DNA of 64,000 bases from an uncultured Actinomycetes bacterium (GTDB lineage Bacteria; Actinomycetota; Actinomycetes; Mycobacteriales; Nakamurellaceae), in NCBI GenBank assembly GCA_937926105.1, contig CALANS010000141.1:3890-67889 (forward strand). The letters are read 5' to 3'. The position numbers and the translations under genes are program-made. Each line of letters opens with the position of its first letter. Position 1 is the stretch's first letter. Positions 27,607 through 38,087 of the stretch are shown one piece after another. The notes below the pieces were generated by a model. That model was not told where the DNA came from. It made no database searches and saw nothing but the letters and a program-made list of their open reading frames with translations.

Positions 27607-28247
27607 GCGTGAGGATCCTCGCCCGCCTCGGCGCGCAGCGTGCTGAGGCGGTTGCCCAGCACTGTGAGGTAGGAGGCCCGGGCCCGGCCGGTGGTCTCGT
27701 GCTCCAGCAGCCGGGCCACCGCGCCCGCATCGAGCTCTCGCAGTCGGCTGCGCAGCTGCGGCAGCCTTAGTCGGTCGTAGTCGGGCATGTCGGCCGGGTC
27801 GGCAGGGTCGGCCGGGTGCTGGCGGTTGGTCGCGTGCGCGTCGGCGCCCGGTTCGGTTGTCGCGGGTGCGGGCCGGTCTGCGTCGGCGGGGCCGCCGGCC
27901 CGCGGGGCTTCGCCGGCATCCGGACCGAGCGTCGGGGCCGTCTTCGGGCCGGGGTCCGGCGCAACGCTGCCATCGACGGTGACGACGTCGTCCTGGGGCT
28001 CCTCGTCGTCGAACCGGGCCCACTCCGGACGCTCGGAGGGTGGGGCCGTGACGCCGGCCAGCAACTCGTCACCGCGGCCGGCCAGTTCGGCGATCTCCTG
28101 CTGCACTCGCATCGAGGCGCGCATGGCCTGACCGGCGACGGTGACCGACAGCGCCGGTAGGTCCTGCGGCAGCCGGCGCAACCGTTCCAGGCCGGTCGCA
28201 AGCAGCCCGGCAGCGACCCGCACCGGAAGCGGAAGCGTGATGGCCAT
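27603..28247 (-). CDS. Lipid-droplet-associated protein (Rv1109c-like)
   Basis: 214 aa. N-terminal 60 residues form amphipathic helices (LPVRVAAGLLATGLERLRRLPQDLPAL, VTVAGQAMRASMRVQQEIAELAGRGDELL), followed by an acidic, Pro/Ala-rich disordered middle (80-150). A C-terminal DYDRLRLPQLRSRLRELD helix-hairpin resembles a SAP/Rho-N type nucleic-acid-binding motif. Actinobacterial homologues have been named for association with lipid droplets, and I recall a Rhodococcus relative tethering droplets to DNA. The localisation here is inferred from the family. It is coupled by overlap to xseA and divergent from ispH. Confidence 0.75.
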   Translation of the reverse strand: MAITLPLPVRVAAGLLATGLERLRRLPQDLPALSVTVAGQAMRASMRVQQEIAELAGRGDELLAGVTAPPSERPEWARFDDEEPQDDVVTVDGSVAPDPGPKTAPTLGPDAGEAPRAGGPADADRPAPATTEPGADAHATNRQHPADPADPADMPDYDRLRLPQLRSRLRELDAGAVARLLEHETTGRARASYLTVLGNRLSTLRAEAGEDPHA

Positions 28248-28279
28248 GCCGTTTAGCCTGCCCCATGGCGGCGTCTCAC

Positions 28280-28311
28280 GTCACATCACCCCTGGTGGGC
28301 GGTGATGTGAC
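28280..28311. promoter_or_regulatory. 11-bp inverted repeat upstream of ispH
   Basis: GTCACATCACC (28280-28290) and GGTGATGTGAC (28301-28311) are perfect inverted copies 10 bp apart. They lie in the 121-bp divergent gap between the lipid-droplet gene and ispH. The size fits a dimer-binding operator that could control both directions. The regulator is unknown. Confidence 0.5.
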
Positions 28312-28368
28312 ACACGATGCGCGCTGCGCTCCGGCCGGCGACGCCCGGCGTCTGCCTACGATGGCCCC

Positions 28369-29325
28369 ATGGATACCCCGCATCGACGCGTCCTGCTCGC
28401 GCGCCCGCGCGGCTACTGCGCCGGTGTGGAGCGGGCCGTCCTCGCGGTCCGCAAGGTGCTGGAGCAGTACGGCGCGCCGGTGTACGTGCGCAAGCAGATC
28501 GTGCACAACAAGCATGTAGTGGCCACCCTGGAGCAGCAGGGCGCGGTGTTTGTCGAGGAGCTCGACGAGGTGCCGCGTGGCTCGGTAGTGGTGTTTTCCG
28601 CACACGGCGTGTCGCCGGCGGTGCACCAGCAGGCTGCGGAACGTGAGCTCACCGTCATCGATGCCACCTGCCCGCTGGTGACCAAGGTGCACAAGGAGGC
28701 TCGCCGGTTTGCTGCGGACGGCTACCAGATCCTGCTGATCGGACATCGTGGTCATGAGGAGATCGAAGGCACCGAGGGCGAGGCGCCGGAGGCCATCACG
28801 GTCGTCGACGACGCCGAGGAGGCCGCGCGGGTCGAGGTGAAGGACCCGTCCAAGGTGATCTGGCTGTCCCAGACGACGTTGTCGGTGGACGAGACGCTGC
28901 ACACGGTGGACGCGCTGCGCGACCGGTTCCCGGCGCTCGCGTCGCCGCCCAGCGACGATATCTGCTACGCCACCCAGAACCGGCAGGACGTGATCAAACA
29001 GATCGCCCCGCAGTGTGACTTGGTGATCGTGGTGGGCTCCACCAACTCGTCGAACTCGGTGCGCCTGGTGGAGGTTGCGCTCGACGCCGGGGCGCCGGCG
29101 GCACAGCTGGTGGACTACCAGCACGAGATCGACGATGCCTGGCTGGACGGGGTGACCACGGTCGGTGTGACGTCGGGCGCGTCCGTGCCCGAGGAATTGG
29201 TGCAGGGCGTGCTCGCGCACCTCGCCGAGCGCGGGTTCGGCGACGTCGAGGAGGTCGTCGCGACCACCGAGACGCTCACATTCGCACTGCCGAAGGAGCT
29301 GCGGAGGCGCCCGGTCTCGCGCTGA
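28369..29325 (+). CDS. ispH: 4-hydroxy-3-methylbut-2-enyl diphosphate reductase
   Basis: 318 aa. The last MEP-pathway enzyme, reducing HMBPP to IPP and DMAPP with a 4Fe-4S cluster. The three cluster Cys are visible: [11 protein letters not shown] (Cys17), [12 protein letters not shown] (Cys101) and [11 protein letters not shown] (Cys199). Substrate-binding motifs VHNKHV and SSNSVRLVE are also present. Length is typical and the start is at the family N-terminus. It matches lytB2/Rv1110 in position and supplies the isoprenoid precursors used by the Z-prenyl synthase at 7814. Confidence 0.97.
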   Translation: MDTPHRRVLLARPRGYCAGVERAVLAVRKVLEQYGAPVYVRKQIVHNKHVVATLEQQGAVFVEELDEVPRGSVVVFSAHGVSPAVHQQAAERELTVIDATCPLVTKVHKEARRFAADGYQILLIGHRGHEEIEGTEGEAPEAITVVDDAEEAARVEVKDPSKVIWLSQTTLSVDETLHTVDALRDRFPALASPPSDDICYATQNRQDVIKQIAPQCDLVIVVGSTNSSNSVRLVEVALDAGAPAAQLVDYQHEIDDAWLDGVTTVGVTSGASVPEELVQGVLAHLAERGFGDVEEVVATTETLTFALPKELRRRPVSR

Positions 29326-29366
29326 CGGTGTGGCAGACGCCCGGGTCGGTGACGGCCGGCCGGCGG

Positions 29367-29837
29367 TTAGGCGCGCGCGGCCATGCGGGCCTCCGGTCGC
29401 GGCGCACCGCGATGGCCGTGTACCGGTTGCGCGATGATCCGGACCAGGCCGAGCAGCAGCCCGACCCCCGTCGCGACCGCCATGATCGGGAAGTTCGTGA
29501 CGATCTTGGTTGCGCTGAAGACGGTCCCCTCGCTGGTGAGCACCTTGAAGGCGACGAACACCAGGACCGCCATCAGGATCGGGGCCTGCACCATCCCGGT
29601 GAAGATGGACCCCCGGCGAACCGCGAGTACGGCCACGGCGATGCCTGCGGTGAAGCAGATCGCGAAGCCCCAGCCGATCGGCGACGAACCGAGGGCGCGA
29701 TCCACGACGATTCCGATCGCCCCGAACACCAGCCCGATCAGGATGGCTCCCCAGGACGGGACGCCGCGGACGGACAACAGGACGGAGGCGTCGCTGGGAG
29801 CCAGCGCGCGGCGAGGGGGATACGTCACACCCACCAC
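29367..29837 (-). CDS. DUF6542 four-helix membrane protein (Rv1111c-like)
   Basis: 156 aa. Starts with GTG at 29837 (GTG 29828 also possible). Four hydrophobic segments lie at about 28-45, 52-70, 80-98 and 110-130, with a Pro/Arg-rich cytosolic tail. Convergent with ispH, as in M. tuberculosis. No function is known for the family. Confidence 0.8.
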   Translation of the reverse strand: MVGVTYPPRRALAPSDASVLLSVRGVPSWGAILIGLVFGAIGIVVDRALGSSPIGWGFAICFTAGIAVAVLAVRRGSIFTGMVQAPILMAVLVFVAFKVLTSEGTVFSATKIVTNFPIMAVATGVGLLLGLVRIIAQPVHGHRGAPRPEARMAARA

Positions 29838-29903
29838 GGTACTGGTTCGACCGGGCGTGCGGGTTGATGTCGCCCGGTCGACGCCGGGTCGCCGGTTCCC
29901 ACA

Positions 29904-31076
29904 TCACGCCGGACCGGGGGCGTCGGTGACCGCCTGAAGGTCGGGGGCGCGGGCCACTGCCGCGTGCACCTGCTCCGGGGTGGGCAGCTCGTCGCCGGTG
30001 ACTCCCAGGTGGGTGAACCGGCGGGCGCTGACCAGCACCCTGCTATCCAGCGACCGCATGGCCGAGTTGTAGGAGCCCACCGCCCGATCCAGGGCGGTAC
30101 CTACCTTGCCCAGATGCTCGGTGAAGGTCGCCAGCCGGCGATACAGCTCGCGCCCGAGCGCGTGCACCTGCTCGGCCGATGCGGACAGCCGCTCCTGCCG
30201 CCAGGTGAAGGCGACCGTGCGCAGCAGGGCGATCAAAGTGCTGGGGGTGGCGATCACCACGCGACGCTCGAATGCGTACTCGGCCAGGCCGGGATCCGCG
30301 GACAGGGCAGCGTCCAGGAATGCCTCGCCGGGGACAAACATCACCACAAACTCCGGCGCGGGGTGGAACATCCGCCAATAAGCCTTGCCAGCCAGTGCGT
30401 CCACATGAGCCCGCACGGCGCGGGCGTGCTGCGCGATCAGTACCCGGCGGCGGTCAGCCGTCGGGTCGCCCGGGTAGGAGCCGCGCGGATCGCTCGGATA
30501 GGGCCCGCGCGGGCCGCCGAGCGGCCGACCAGCCGGATCCCCCGGGACACGGCCGTTCACGCCGGCCCCGTCACCACCGTCGCAGGCCGCCAGCCACGCC
30601 GCCATCGGCGCCTTGGCATCCACCGGGATGGCGCGCCCACCGGCCAGCCGGACCACCAGGTCCGGCCGGGCGGCACCGTCCTCGTCGCGCACCGTGACCT
30701 GGGTGTCGAAGTCGCAGTGCTCGACCATGCCGGCAAGCTCCACCACCCGCTGCAGCTGGACCTCGCCCCACCGGCCCCGCACCTGTGGAGAGCGCAGGGC
30801 CCCGGCGAGCGCCCCCGCCTGGGCGCCCAGTTCGCCCGACGTGCGGTGCAGCGCGGACACCTGCTCACGCAGGCTCGCATACGCGTCGATCCGATCCCGC
30901 TCGACCTGGTGCAGCTGCGACTCCACCCGTGCCATCGCATCGGCCGCCGGCGCCAGGAGCGCGGCCCACTCGGGGGACGGACCCCGGGAGCGGGCGAGCG
31001 TGAACCCCAGCGCCAGCCCCGCGGCCAGGCCGACGACCAGCAGCGCCGCGGCGACGATGAGCGTGGTGGTGTCCAT
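29904..31076 (-). CDS. rmuC: DNA recombination protein RmuC
   Basis: 390 aa from ATG 31076. One N-terminal helix (about 5-28), a coiled coil (40-90), then the RmuC nuclease-like core: GRWGEVQLQRVVELAGM, RPDLVVRLAGGRAIPVDAKAPM with the PD-(D/E)xK-like DAK, PEFVVMFVPGEAFLDAAL and ATPSTLIALLRTVAFTWRQE. It limits inversion at inverted repeats in E. coli. A Gly/Pro-rich insertion at about 175-205 (NGRVPGDPAGRPLGGPRGPY) is unusual for the family. Confidence 0.92.
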   Translation of the reverse strand: MDTTTLIVAAALLVVGLAAGLALGFTLARSRGPSPEWAALLAPAADAMARVESQLHQVERDRIDAYASLREQVSALHRTSGELGAQAGALAGALRSPQVRGRWGEVQLQRVVELAGMVEHCDFDTQVTVRDEDGAARPDLVVRLAGGRAIPVDAKAPMAAWLAACDGGDGAGVNGRVPGDPAGRPLGGPRGPYPSDPRGSYPGDPTADRRRVLIAQHARAVRAHVDALAGKAYWRMFHPAPEFVVMFVPGEAFLDAALSADPGLAEYAFERRVVIATPSTLIALLRTVAFTWRQERLSASAEQVHALGRELYRRLATFTEHLGKVGTALDRAVGSYNSAMRSLDSRVLVSARRFTHLGVTGDELPTPEQVHAAVARAPDLQAVTDAPGPA

Positions 31077-31123
31077 GCCGCCAGGATGAACCGAGGGTCC
31101 GACAGTGACGTGCCGGAGCCGTG

Positions 31124-31696
31124 TCAGCCGGCGGCCGCCTCGTGGTCCAGTAGCCAACGCTTGACCGCCGGGCCCCAACGGAACCCGCCGACGCCGCCGC
31201 CGGCCGGAACTACCCGGTGGCAGGGCACGAACAGGGCCGCGGCGTTGCGCGAGCAGGCCGATCCGGCCGCGCGGATCGCAGCCGGCCGCCCGGCCTTGGC
31301 GGCGAACTCGGTGTAGGTCACCGGCGCCCCGGCCGGAACCGTGCGCAGCACGGCCCACGCGTGGGTCAGGAACTCGCCGCTGCGCTGCTGCACGGGCACC
31401 GCATCGATCATCGTCACTGCCCCGTCGTGGAAGGCGACGACTGCGTCGGTGACGTGATCGATGGACCGGACCCGGCGCAGCGAATCCGGACGCAGCTGAC
31501 GGGCGATCAGCGGCAGCAGGTCGTCGACGTCACCGGTCCATCCGGAGGCCAGCACAGCCGGCCCGGAGTCGGTGTCGGTCACGACGGCGGTGAACGGACC
31601 GACCGGCGTGTCGATGGTGGTCAGCCGGGCCCCTCTCGTCCCGGTCTGTGTCGGTCCGGGGTCGGATGATCGGGCGGTGTCGGTGGTCCGGGTCAT
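31124..31696 (-). CDS. ogt: Methylated-DNA--protein-cysteine methyltransferase
   Basis: 190 aa. The active-site box VPCHRVVP places the suicide Cys at about 159, with the helix-turn-helix AKAGRPAAIRAAGSACSRN before it. It transfers methyl groups from O6-methylguanine to itself. The N-terminal extension of about 25 residues is low complexity. It follows the AdaA-AlkA gene by 52 bp on the same strand, so the two probably form an alkylation-repair operon, as Rv1317c-Rv1316c do in M. tuberculosis. Confidence 0.95.
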   Translation of the reverse strand: MTRTTDTARSSDPGPTQTGTRGARLTTIDTPVGPFTAVVTDTDSGPAVLASGWTGDVDDLLPLIARQLRPDSLRRVRSIDHVTDAVVAFHDGAVTMIDAVPVQQRSGEFLTHAWAVLRTVPAGAPVTYTEFAAKAGRPAAIRAAGSACSRNAAALFVPCHRVVPAGGGVGGFRWGPAVKRWLLDHEAAAG

Positions 31697-31748
31697 GATG
31701 CGGTCCTTCGCTGGCGGAGAGGTGGGATCAAGGGGATGTCGATCGGGG

Positions 31749-33287
31749 CTAGGAGACGGCGCGGATGCGGCGGGTCACCGGCAGCACCGAGCGCCACAGG
31801 TACATGCCCGCATACGACCGGAAGGGGCGCCAGCGCTGCGCGGCGCTCTGCAGCGCCACGGGGTCCTCGGGCAGGCCGAGCGCCACCGCGCCATGCCGCA
31901 GGGCGAGATCTCCCGTGAGCAGCACGTCCGGGTCGCCCAGCACGCGCATCGCCACGTATCCGGCGGTCCACGGGCCGATCCCGGCTCGCGCCACCAGGTC
32001 GGTGGTCAACTCGGCGGTGCGACGACCCGCGTGCACGGCGAGCGACCCGTCGGCCATGTCCCGTGCGGCCTGGGCGATGGCAGACGCCCGCCGGCGGGGC
32101 CCGCCGATCCCCTCGACGCCGAGTCGGGCGATGCCGGCCGGGGATGGAAACAGACGGGCCGGCCCGGGCGGGGCGCTCTCGACTCGGTCGTCGACCAACG
32201 CGGCGAGCTTGCCCAGGGCGGTGCGGGCCGCCGCGACCGACACCTGTTGGCCGACCAGCGCCCGGATCAGGATCTCCGGACCGTCCACCGCTCCGGGAAG
32301 ACGCAGCCCCGGCGCGGCGGTCACCGCGGCCGCGAGCGCGGGGTCGGCGCCCAATACCGCAGCAATGCCGGTTGGGTCGGCGTCCGCGTCGAGCAGCCGC
32401 CGGCATCGGTACACGGCCGGGGCCAGATCCGACAGGTGGCTCAGCCATAGGTCGGCCGGGATCGCCGTCACCGTCGTCGGCTCTGCGGAGTCCGGTGGGT
32501 CCGGTGCGGCGAGCCCGTCAGACGGTTGATGCGACTCCGGTGGGAAGGTGAGGGTGACGACCCCGGTCCCGGCTGGTAAGCGGAGCGTGCGGGTGTAGCT
32601 GCGCTCGTGCACGGACTCCACGCCGGGGACTGCCCGTGCGGCCAGGAAGTCCAGCAGGGCCGTGGCATGGAACGGGGCGCGGACCGGCAGCCGCAGGCTC
32701 AACACCCCGGGGGCGGCCCCGGTGACGGCTCGGGTGGCGCGCAGCGCGCTCGGGTCGGTGGCGTACACCTCGCGGATGGTGTCGTTGAACTGCCGGACGG
32801 AGGAGAACCCGGCGGCGAACGCGATGTCGGAGATCGGCAGCCTGGTGCTGGTCAGCAGGATCCGCGCGGTGTCGGCTCTGCGGGCGCGGGCCAGCGCCAG
32901 GGGAGAGGCACCCAGTTCGGCGACCAGCATCCGGCTCAGGTGCCGCTCGGAGTAGCCCAGCCGGTGCGCCAGCCCAGGGACGCCCTCACGGTCGACGACC
33001 CCGTCACCGATCAGGCGCATCGCTGCGCCGACGGTGTCCGCCCGCAGGTTCCACTCCGGCGATCCGGGGGCGGCATCCGGCAGGCAACGCCGGCAGGCCC
33101 GGTAACCGGCGGCCTGCGCGGCCGCCGCGGTGGGGTAGAACGTGACGTTGCGACGATGCGGAGTCCGGGCCGGGCAGGCGGGCCGGCAGTAGATCCCGGT
33201 GGTGCGCACGGCGGTGACGAACTGTCCGTCGAAGCGCCCGTCGCGGGTTGTGACGGCACGGTAGGCGACCTCGAAATCCGGTGGCAT
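31749..33287 (-). CDS. alkA: AdaA-AlkA fusion: methyl-sensing regulator / 3-methyladenine glycosylase
   Basis: 512 aa. Residues 1-80 are the Ada zinc domain with Cys34, Cys38, Cys65 and Cys68 (IYCRPACPAR, RACRRCLP). Cys34 is the phosphotriester methyl acceptor. Residues 85-180 are an AraC-type HTH (YSERHLSRMLVAELG, ISDIAFAAGFSSVRQFND). Residues 190-290 are the AlkA N-terminal domain, and 330-512 the HhH-GPD glycosylase with LVGQQVSVAAARTALGKL, GIGPWTAGYVAMR and the catalytic-Asp segment DVLLTGDLALRHG. It excises alkylated bases and is likely to activate its own operon with ogt once methylated. The fusion is known in mycobacteria. Confidence 0.95.
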   Translation of the reverse strand: MPPDFEVAYRAVTTRDGRFDGQFVTAVRTTGIYCRPACPARTPHRRNVTFYPTAAAAQAAGYRACRRCLPDAAPGSPEWNLRADTVGAAMRLIGDGVVDREGVPGLAHRLGYSERHLSRMLVAELGASPLALARARRADTARILLTSTRLPISDIAFAAGFSSVRQFNDTIREVYATDPSALRATRAVTGAAPGVLSLRLPVRAPFHATALLDFLAARAVPGVESVHERSYTRTLRLPAGTGVVTLTFPPESHQPSDGLAAPDPPDSAEPTTVTAIPADLWLSHLSDLAPAVYRCRRLLDADADPTGIAAVLGADPALAAAVTAAPGLRLPGAVDGPEILIRALVGQQVSVAAARTALGKLAALVDDRVESAPPGPARLFPSPAGIARLGVEGIGGPRRRASAIAQAARDMADGSLAVHAGRRTAELTTDLVARAGIGPWTAGYVAMRVLGDPDVLLTGDLALRHGAVALGLPEDPVALQSAAQRWRPFRSYAGMYLWRSVLPVTRRIRAVS

Positions 33288-33446
33288 GCCCCTACAGTGC
33301 CAGCCCGGGCGGCGGCGCGCTGGCGGGAATCGGACACGGCAGCCAGACCCGGTGAGCGCGGTCGGTCCGCGGGACGTGAGATGCCCCGCCCGGGCCGGCG
33401 ATCAACCGGCCCGAACGGGGCATCAGATGGGCGATGTGCGCGAGAG

Positions 33447-35018
33447 TCAGTGCATCGGCAGGGCGGGCGCCGGTCCAGCACCTTCAGCCGTGCCCTGTTC
33501 GACGCCGTCCTCGACTGCGATCTCCGGCTTCCGGCGCGGCAGGAACAAGGACGGGATCAGGCACAGCGCGATCAGCACCAGCGCCACCCAGAAGGTCTGC
33601 CCGAACGCGTCGGCCAGCCCAGACTGGCCGGAACCGATCTGCGCCGGCGTCAGCGGCGAGCCGTCGGGACCGACCATCTTTCCGGACTGCAGACCGAAGC
33701 TGTACAGGGCGGCCGCCGGCCGATCGAGCGTGGCGTTGGTCAGGATGACGCTCATCACCGCGGTACCCACCGACCCGGCGGACTGCTGGATGATGTTCAT
33801 CAGTGTCGATCCGCGCGCCACCTCGTGGTGGGTCAGCGACGCGAGCGCGGCTGTCATGATCGGCATCATGGTGGCGCCCATGCCCAGGCCCATCACGAAC
33901 AGCGAGCCCAGGATCAGCGCATACGGCGTGGTGGCCGAGATCTGCGTGAACACCGCCATGCCGGCCGCGATCAGCACAATGCCGCCGAGTACGAACCGCC
34001 CTGGACCCATCTTGTCGGTGAGTTTGCCGGCGATCGGCATGGACAGCATGGCGCCGATGCCCTGGGGCGCCAGCAGCAGACCGGTAGGCAGCGTCTTTTC
34101 CAGCCGCACCTGCAGGAAGTAGCTCGGGAACAGCAGCATCGCGCCGAAGAACGCGATCGCGAACAGGCTCATGGTGATGACCGCGATCGTCAGCTGACGG
34201 TGCTTGAACAGCCGCAAGTCGATCAGCGGATGGTTCTTGTGCATCGCGTGCCACACGAACGCCGCCATGAACACCACGCCGATGATCGCCGGAATCAGCA
34301 CCTCGGCGGACCCGACGGTCCCGGTGCGCGGAATGCTGGATACGCCGTACAGGAACAGCGCCAGCCCAGGCGAGAGCAGCAGCATGCCGACGAAGTCGAA
34401 CGACTCGCTTGGCTCCGGGTTGTCCTTGGGCAGCACGATCGTCGCGGTGATCAGCGCGAGGATGCCGATCGGCAGGTTGATGAGGAAGATCCAGTGCCAG
34501 CTCGCGACCTCGATCAGCCAGCCGCCCAGGATCGGGCCGCCGATGGGGCCCAGCAGCATCGGCACGCCCAGCACGGCCATCACCCGGCCGACCCGCTGCG
34601 GACCGGCGGCGTGGGTCATGATCGTCATGCCCAGCGGCATCAGCATGCCGCCGCCGAGGCCCTGAATCACCCGGAAGGTGATCAGCGATCCGATCGACCA
34701 AGCCATGCTGCACGCGACCGACCCGGCCACGAACAGCACCAAGGCCAGCAGGTAGAGCCGTTTGGTACCGAACCGGTCGGCGGCCCAGCCGGTGACCGGG
34801 ATCACGGCGGCCAGCGCCAGCGTGTAGCCCGTCATGGTCCAGGCGACGGTGGAGTACTGCGCGTTGAAGACCTGCATGAACGTGGGCAGCGCGATCGACA
34901 CGACCGTCACGTCCAGGATGGACATGATCGCGCCGATCACCACCACCCCGGCGATCTTCAGGACGCCGGCGTCGAGCTTGTCGCTGGCGCTGGGCGCGGC
35001 GGGGGCGGGGGCAGTCAT
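33447..35018 (-). CDS. DHA2-family (EmrB/QacA) MFS multidrug exporter
   Basis: 523 aa from ATG 35018 with GGGAGACC upstream. The frame is open to 35252 without similarity. Fourteen predicted helices. Motif A is GWAADRFGTKRLYLL, motif C is near GVPMLLGPIGGPILGGWLIE, and SILDVTVVSIALPTFM in helix 1 is the DHA2 hallmark. An extracytoplasmic loop (LQSGKMVGPDGSPLTPAQIG) precedes the last helix. It is a proton-coupled exporter with unknown substrate. No regulator is adjacent. Confidence 0.93.
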   Translation of the reverse strand: MTAPAPAAPSASDKLDAGVLKIAGVVVIGAIMSILDVTVVSIALPTFMQVFNAQYSTVAWTMTGYTLALAAVIPVTGWAADRFGTKRLYLLALVLFVAGSVACSMAWSIGSLITFRVIQGLGGGMLMPLGMTIMTHAAGPQRVGRVMAVLGVPMLLGPIGGPILGGWLIEVASWHWIFLINLPIGILALITATIVLPKDNPEPSESFDFVGMLLLSPGLALFLYGVSSIPRTGTVGSAEVLIPAIIGVVFMAAFVWHAMHKNHPLIDLRLFKHRQLTIAVITMSLFAIAFFGAMLLFPSYFLQVRLEKTLPTGLLLAPQGIGAMLSMPIAGKLTDKMGPGRFVLGGIVLIAAGMAVFTQISATTPYALILGSLFVMGLGMGATMMPIMTAALASLTHHEVARGSTLMNIIQQSAGSVGTAVMSVILTNATLDRPAAALYSFGLQSGKMVGPDGSPLTPAQIGSGQSGLADAFGQTFWVALVLIALCLIPSLFLPRRKPEIAVEDGVEQGTAEGAGPAPALPMH

Positions 35019-35240
35019 GGTGGGTCTCCCAGATGGGTGTGGCGGTGCAGTGGAACGGGCTGCCACGGCTCCATTGCCGAGGGCGAACCAAGATCGAGCG
35101 CAGAAAGCGTAACGAACGCCACCGACAGTCTGTTCCCGATCGGCGCGGTCCATCGTAGAGATCGCTGTTCGCCGAGCGCGAACGAAAATCAGCCTTTCGC
35201 AGGAAACCCGGCTGTGATCCCGGACGCACTCGGAATGCGA

Positions 35241-35277
35241 CGAGGCCCGCACGGCGGGATCGCCGATGCGGGCCTCG
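35241..35277. terminator. Stem-loop downstream of the ECF sigma operon
   Basis: CGAGGCCCGCA (35241-35251) and TGCGGGCCTCG (35267-35277) are perfect inverted copies with a 15-nt loop. They lie 14 bp past the stop of the minus-strand sigma-associated gene and are the likely terminator for that operon, separating it from the exporter gene. Confidence 0.65.
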
Positions 35278-35290
35278 GGGGGTGACGGGG

Positions 35291-36325
35291 TTACCGCCCT
35301 GAGGTGATCGGGGCCGCGACGCCTCCCGTCTCCGGCGCCACCGCCTGGCAGGTGATGCCGCGCGGGTGATCGTCGGCGGTAGTGCAGGCCATGACACCCT
35401 GGCGAACCGCGTTGTTCCGCACCGTGGCGGGCACGTTGTCGACGACCTCGTTGACGGTGACGGTGCGCACGAAGTTCATACCCGGGTACGTGAAGTGCTC
35501 CTGCAGCAGACGCGAACTGCTCGGGTCGAAGGACAACGTCTTGACCTCGCCGGGACGGTGGGCATCGTCGGCGAAGCTGACCTGCACAGCCGAGCGCCCC
35601 GTGCTGTCGTGCCCGTCGACGACGGTGACGTGGCCGGTCTGCCGGAGCGCGAGCAGTGCCGCGGCGCGCAGCGCCGGGGGCGCCATGCCACCTCGGAGCA
35701 TGTCGCCGACTGCCGTGAACACCGCCTCGTCGGTCGACGTGGACCCGTGCACGTGACCGCGCAGGTAGTCGGCCAGGTCGGCCGGATCGGTGGGCAGGCT
35801 GGCGAGGAAGGCCGGTGACGGGTAGCTCGTCTCGTCGCTGCCGGGTGGAAATGCGAAGTACGACACGCTCGATCCCGCGGTGTCCTTGCGCAGCACCGTG
35901 CCATCCGAGGAGGTCCAGGCCTCCTGGGTGGTAACGCTGCCGTTCTGATTGTTGGTGGTGACGGTGTGCCGGTACTGCCCGGCCAGCAGCGCCGGCTCTG
36001 CGGCGGCGGTGGTGGCGAGCCGTTCCAGCGCGGCGGCCGACGCCGGGCCCATCGGTGAATTCGATGGCAGTACGGCTGGGACTATCAGTGCGGCGGCGAC
36101 GGCGGCCGCCACCGCTCCGCCGGCGACGAGCACGCGTCGGCGCGTCACCACCGGACGCTGGCGCGGCGTCAGGGGCCGGATCACGCCGCCGTCGGCGCGA
36201 TCGTTATCTTCAAGGATCGTTCGCAACGTAGCGGCTCGTCGGTCGGCGGGCCAGGCTGCGTCCAGGTCGGCGTTGGAGGGCCGCAGCGCCGCGAGGCGAG
36301 CGATGGGGTCGGTGATCGTGGTCAT
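35291..36325 (-). CDS. CU044_5270-family sigma-associated membrane protein
   Basis: 344 aa. The cytosolic N-terminus (1-62) has an RLAALRP...RR...ILEDN pattern. A single helix at about 64-85 follows the RRRVLVAGG positive stretch. The external domain of about 250 residues has a beta-rich character with QYRHTVTTNNQNGS and LQEHFTYPGMNFVRTVTV. Genes of this type sit directly behind ECF sigma factors in actinobacteria and are assumed to act as anti-sigma or sensing partners. It lacks a zinc anti-sigma HxxxCxxC motif. Its start overlaps the sigma stop (ATGA), so they are co-translated. Confidence 0.8.
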   Translation of the reverse strand: MTTITDPIARLAALRPSNADLDAAWPADRRAATLRTILEDNDRADGGVIRPLTPRQRPVVTRRRVLVAGGAVAAAVAAALIVPAVLPSNSPMGPASAAALERLATTAAAEPALLAGQYRHTVTTNNQNGSVTTQEAWTSSDGTVLRKDTAGSSVSYFAFPPGSDETSYPSPAFLASLPTDPADLADYLRGHVHGSTSTDEAVFTAVGDMLRGGMAPPALRAAALLALRQTGHVTVVDGHDSTGRSAVQVSFADDAHRPGEVKTLSFDPSSSRLLQEHFTYPGMNFVRTVTVNEVVDNVPATVRNNAVRQGVMACTTADDHPRGITCQAVAPETGGVAAPITSGR

Positions 36326-36927
36326 GTCGGGTTCTCCTGAGGGTGCAGGGATTCCGCGCGGGTTTCGGGGCGGTCGGTCAGTGCCGCGTTCAGTGCGCGG
36401 CGGGCACGGCGCAGGCGGGCGAGGATGGTGCGGGCGGAACAGCCCGCGACCCGGGCGGCGTCGGTGTGGGTCAAACCGTCCCAGGCGGTGAGCAGGACGG
36501 CGTCACGTTCGTCGTCGGTCAGGGTGGCCAGCGCGTCGAGCACTGCGGTGCGATCGACGGCGGTGTCTTCGGCGGCCGGATGCGTGGCGTGGCCACCGGC
36601 CAGGTGCTCGACGGCGGCCATTCGCACCGCGAGGCGGGCGTGCCGGGCCCCGGACCGGTAGCGGTTGAGCAGGGCGTTGCGGGCGACCACCAACAACCAG
36701 GGAAGCGGATCGGCGGGGATCGTCTCGTGCAGCCGCCACGCGGTCAGGAACGTGTCGGCCACCACGTCCTCGGCCACGTCGGGTGTGCTGCGCACCCGGG
36801 CATAGGCGTACACCCGCCGGGCGTAGCGCCGGTAGAGATCGGTGAACGCGTCGACGTCGTCGCCTGACTCGCCGGCGGTCGAATGCTCGATGGCGCTCAC
36901 CTCCTGCTCGTCGACCGCGCCGCTCAT
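36322..36927 (-). CDS. ECF-type RNA polymerase sigma factor
   Basis: 201 aa. Sigma region 2 (about 25-95): DVDAFTDLYRRYARRVYAYARVRS, AEDVVADTFLTAWR. Region 4 (about 125-185): LATLTDDERDAVLLTAWDGLTHTDAARVAGCSARTILARLRRARRAL, a helix-turn-helix. There are no regions 1 or 3. Transcribed with the CU044_5270-type partner that follows. The 80-bp divergent gap to ychF holds its promoter. Auto-regulation is likely by family habit, not shown. Confidence 0.93.
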   Translation of the reverse strand: MSGAVDEQEVSAIEHSTAGESGDDVDAFTDLYRRYARRVYAYARVRSTPDVAEDVVADTFLTAWRLHETIPADPLPWLLVVARNALLNRYRSGARHARLAVRMAAVEHLAGGHATHPAAEDTAVDRTAVLDALATLTDDERDAVLLTAWDGLTHTDAARVAGCSARTILARLRRARRALNAALTDRPETRAESLHPQENPT

Positions 36928-37007
36928 GTCCAGAAGGGTCCGGCGCGGACGTGATCCGGAAGCGCGCCGTCCCCGATCCTCGGTCGGGCGCCCTACACTG
37001 GCCCGAC

Positions 37008-38087
<1,080 letters not shown>

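Noticed and set aside
32607..35285. 892-codon plus-strand open frame rich in Gln, His, Arg and Gly
   Set aside because: It is antisense to the AdaA-AlkA and DHA2 exporter genes, has no motifs and the composition typical of shadow frames in high-GC DNA.
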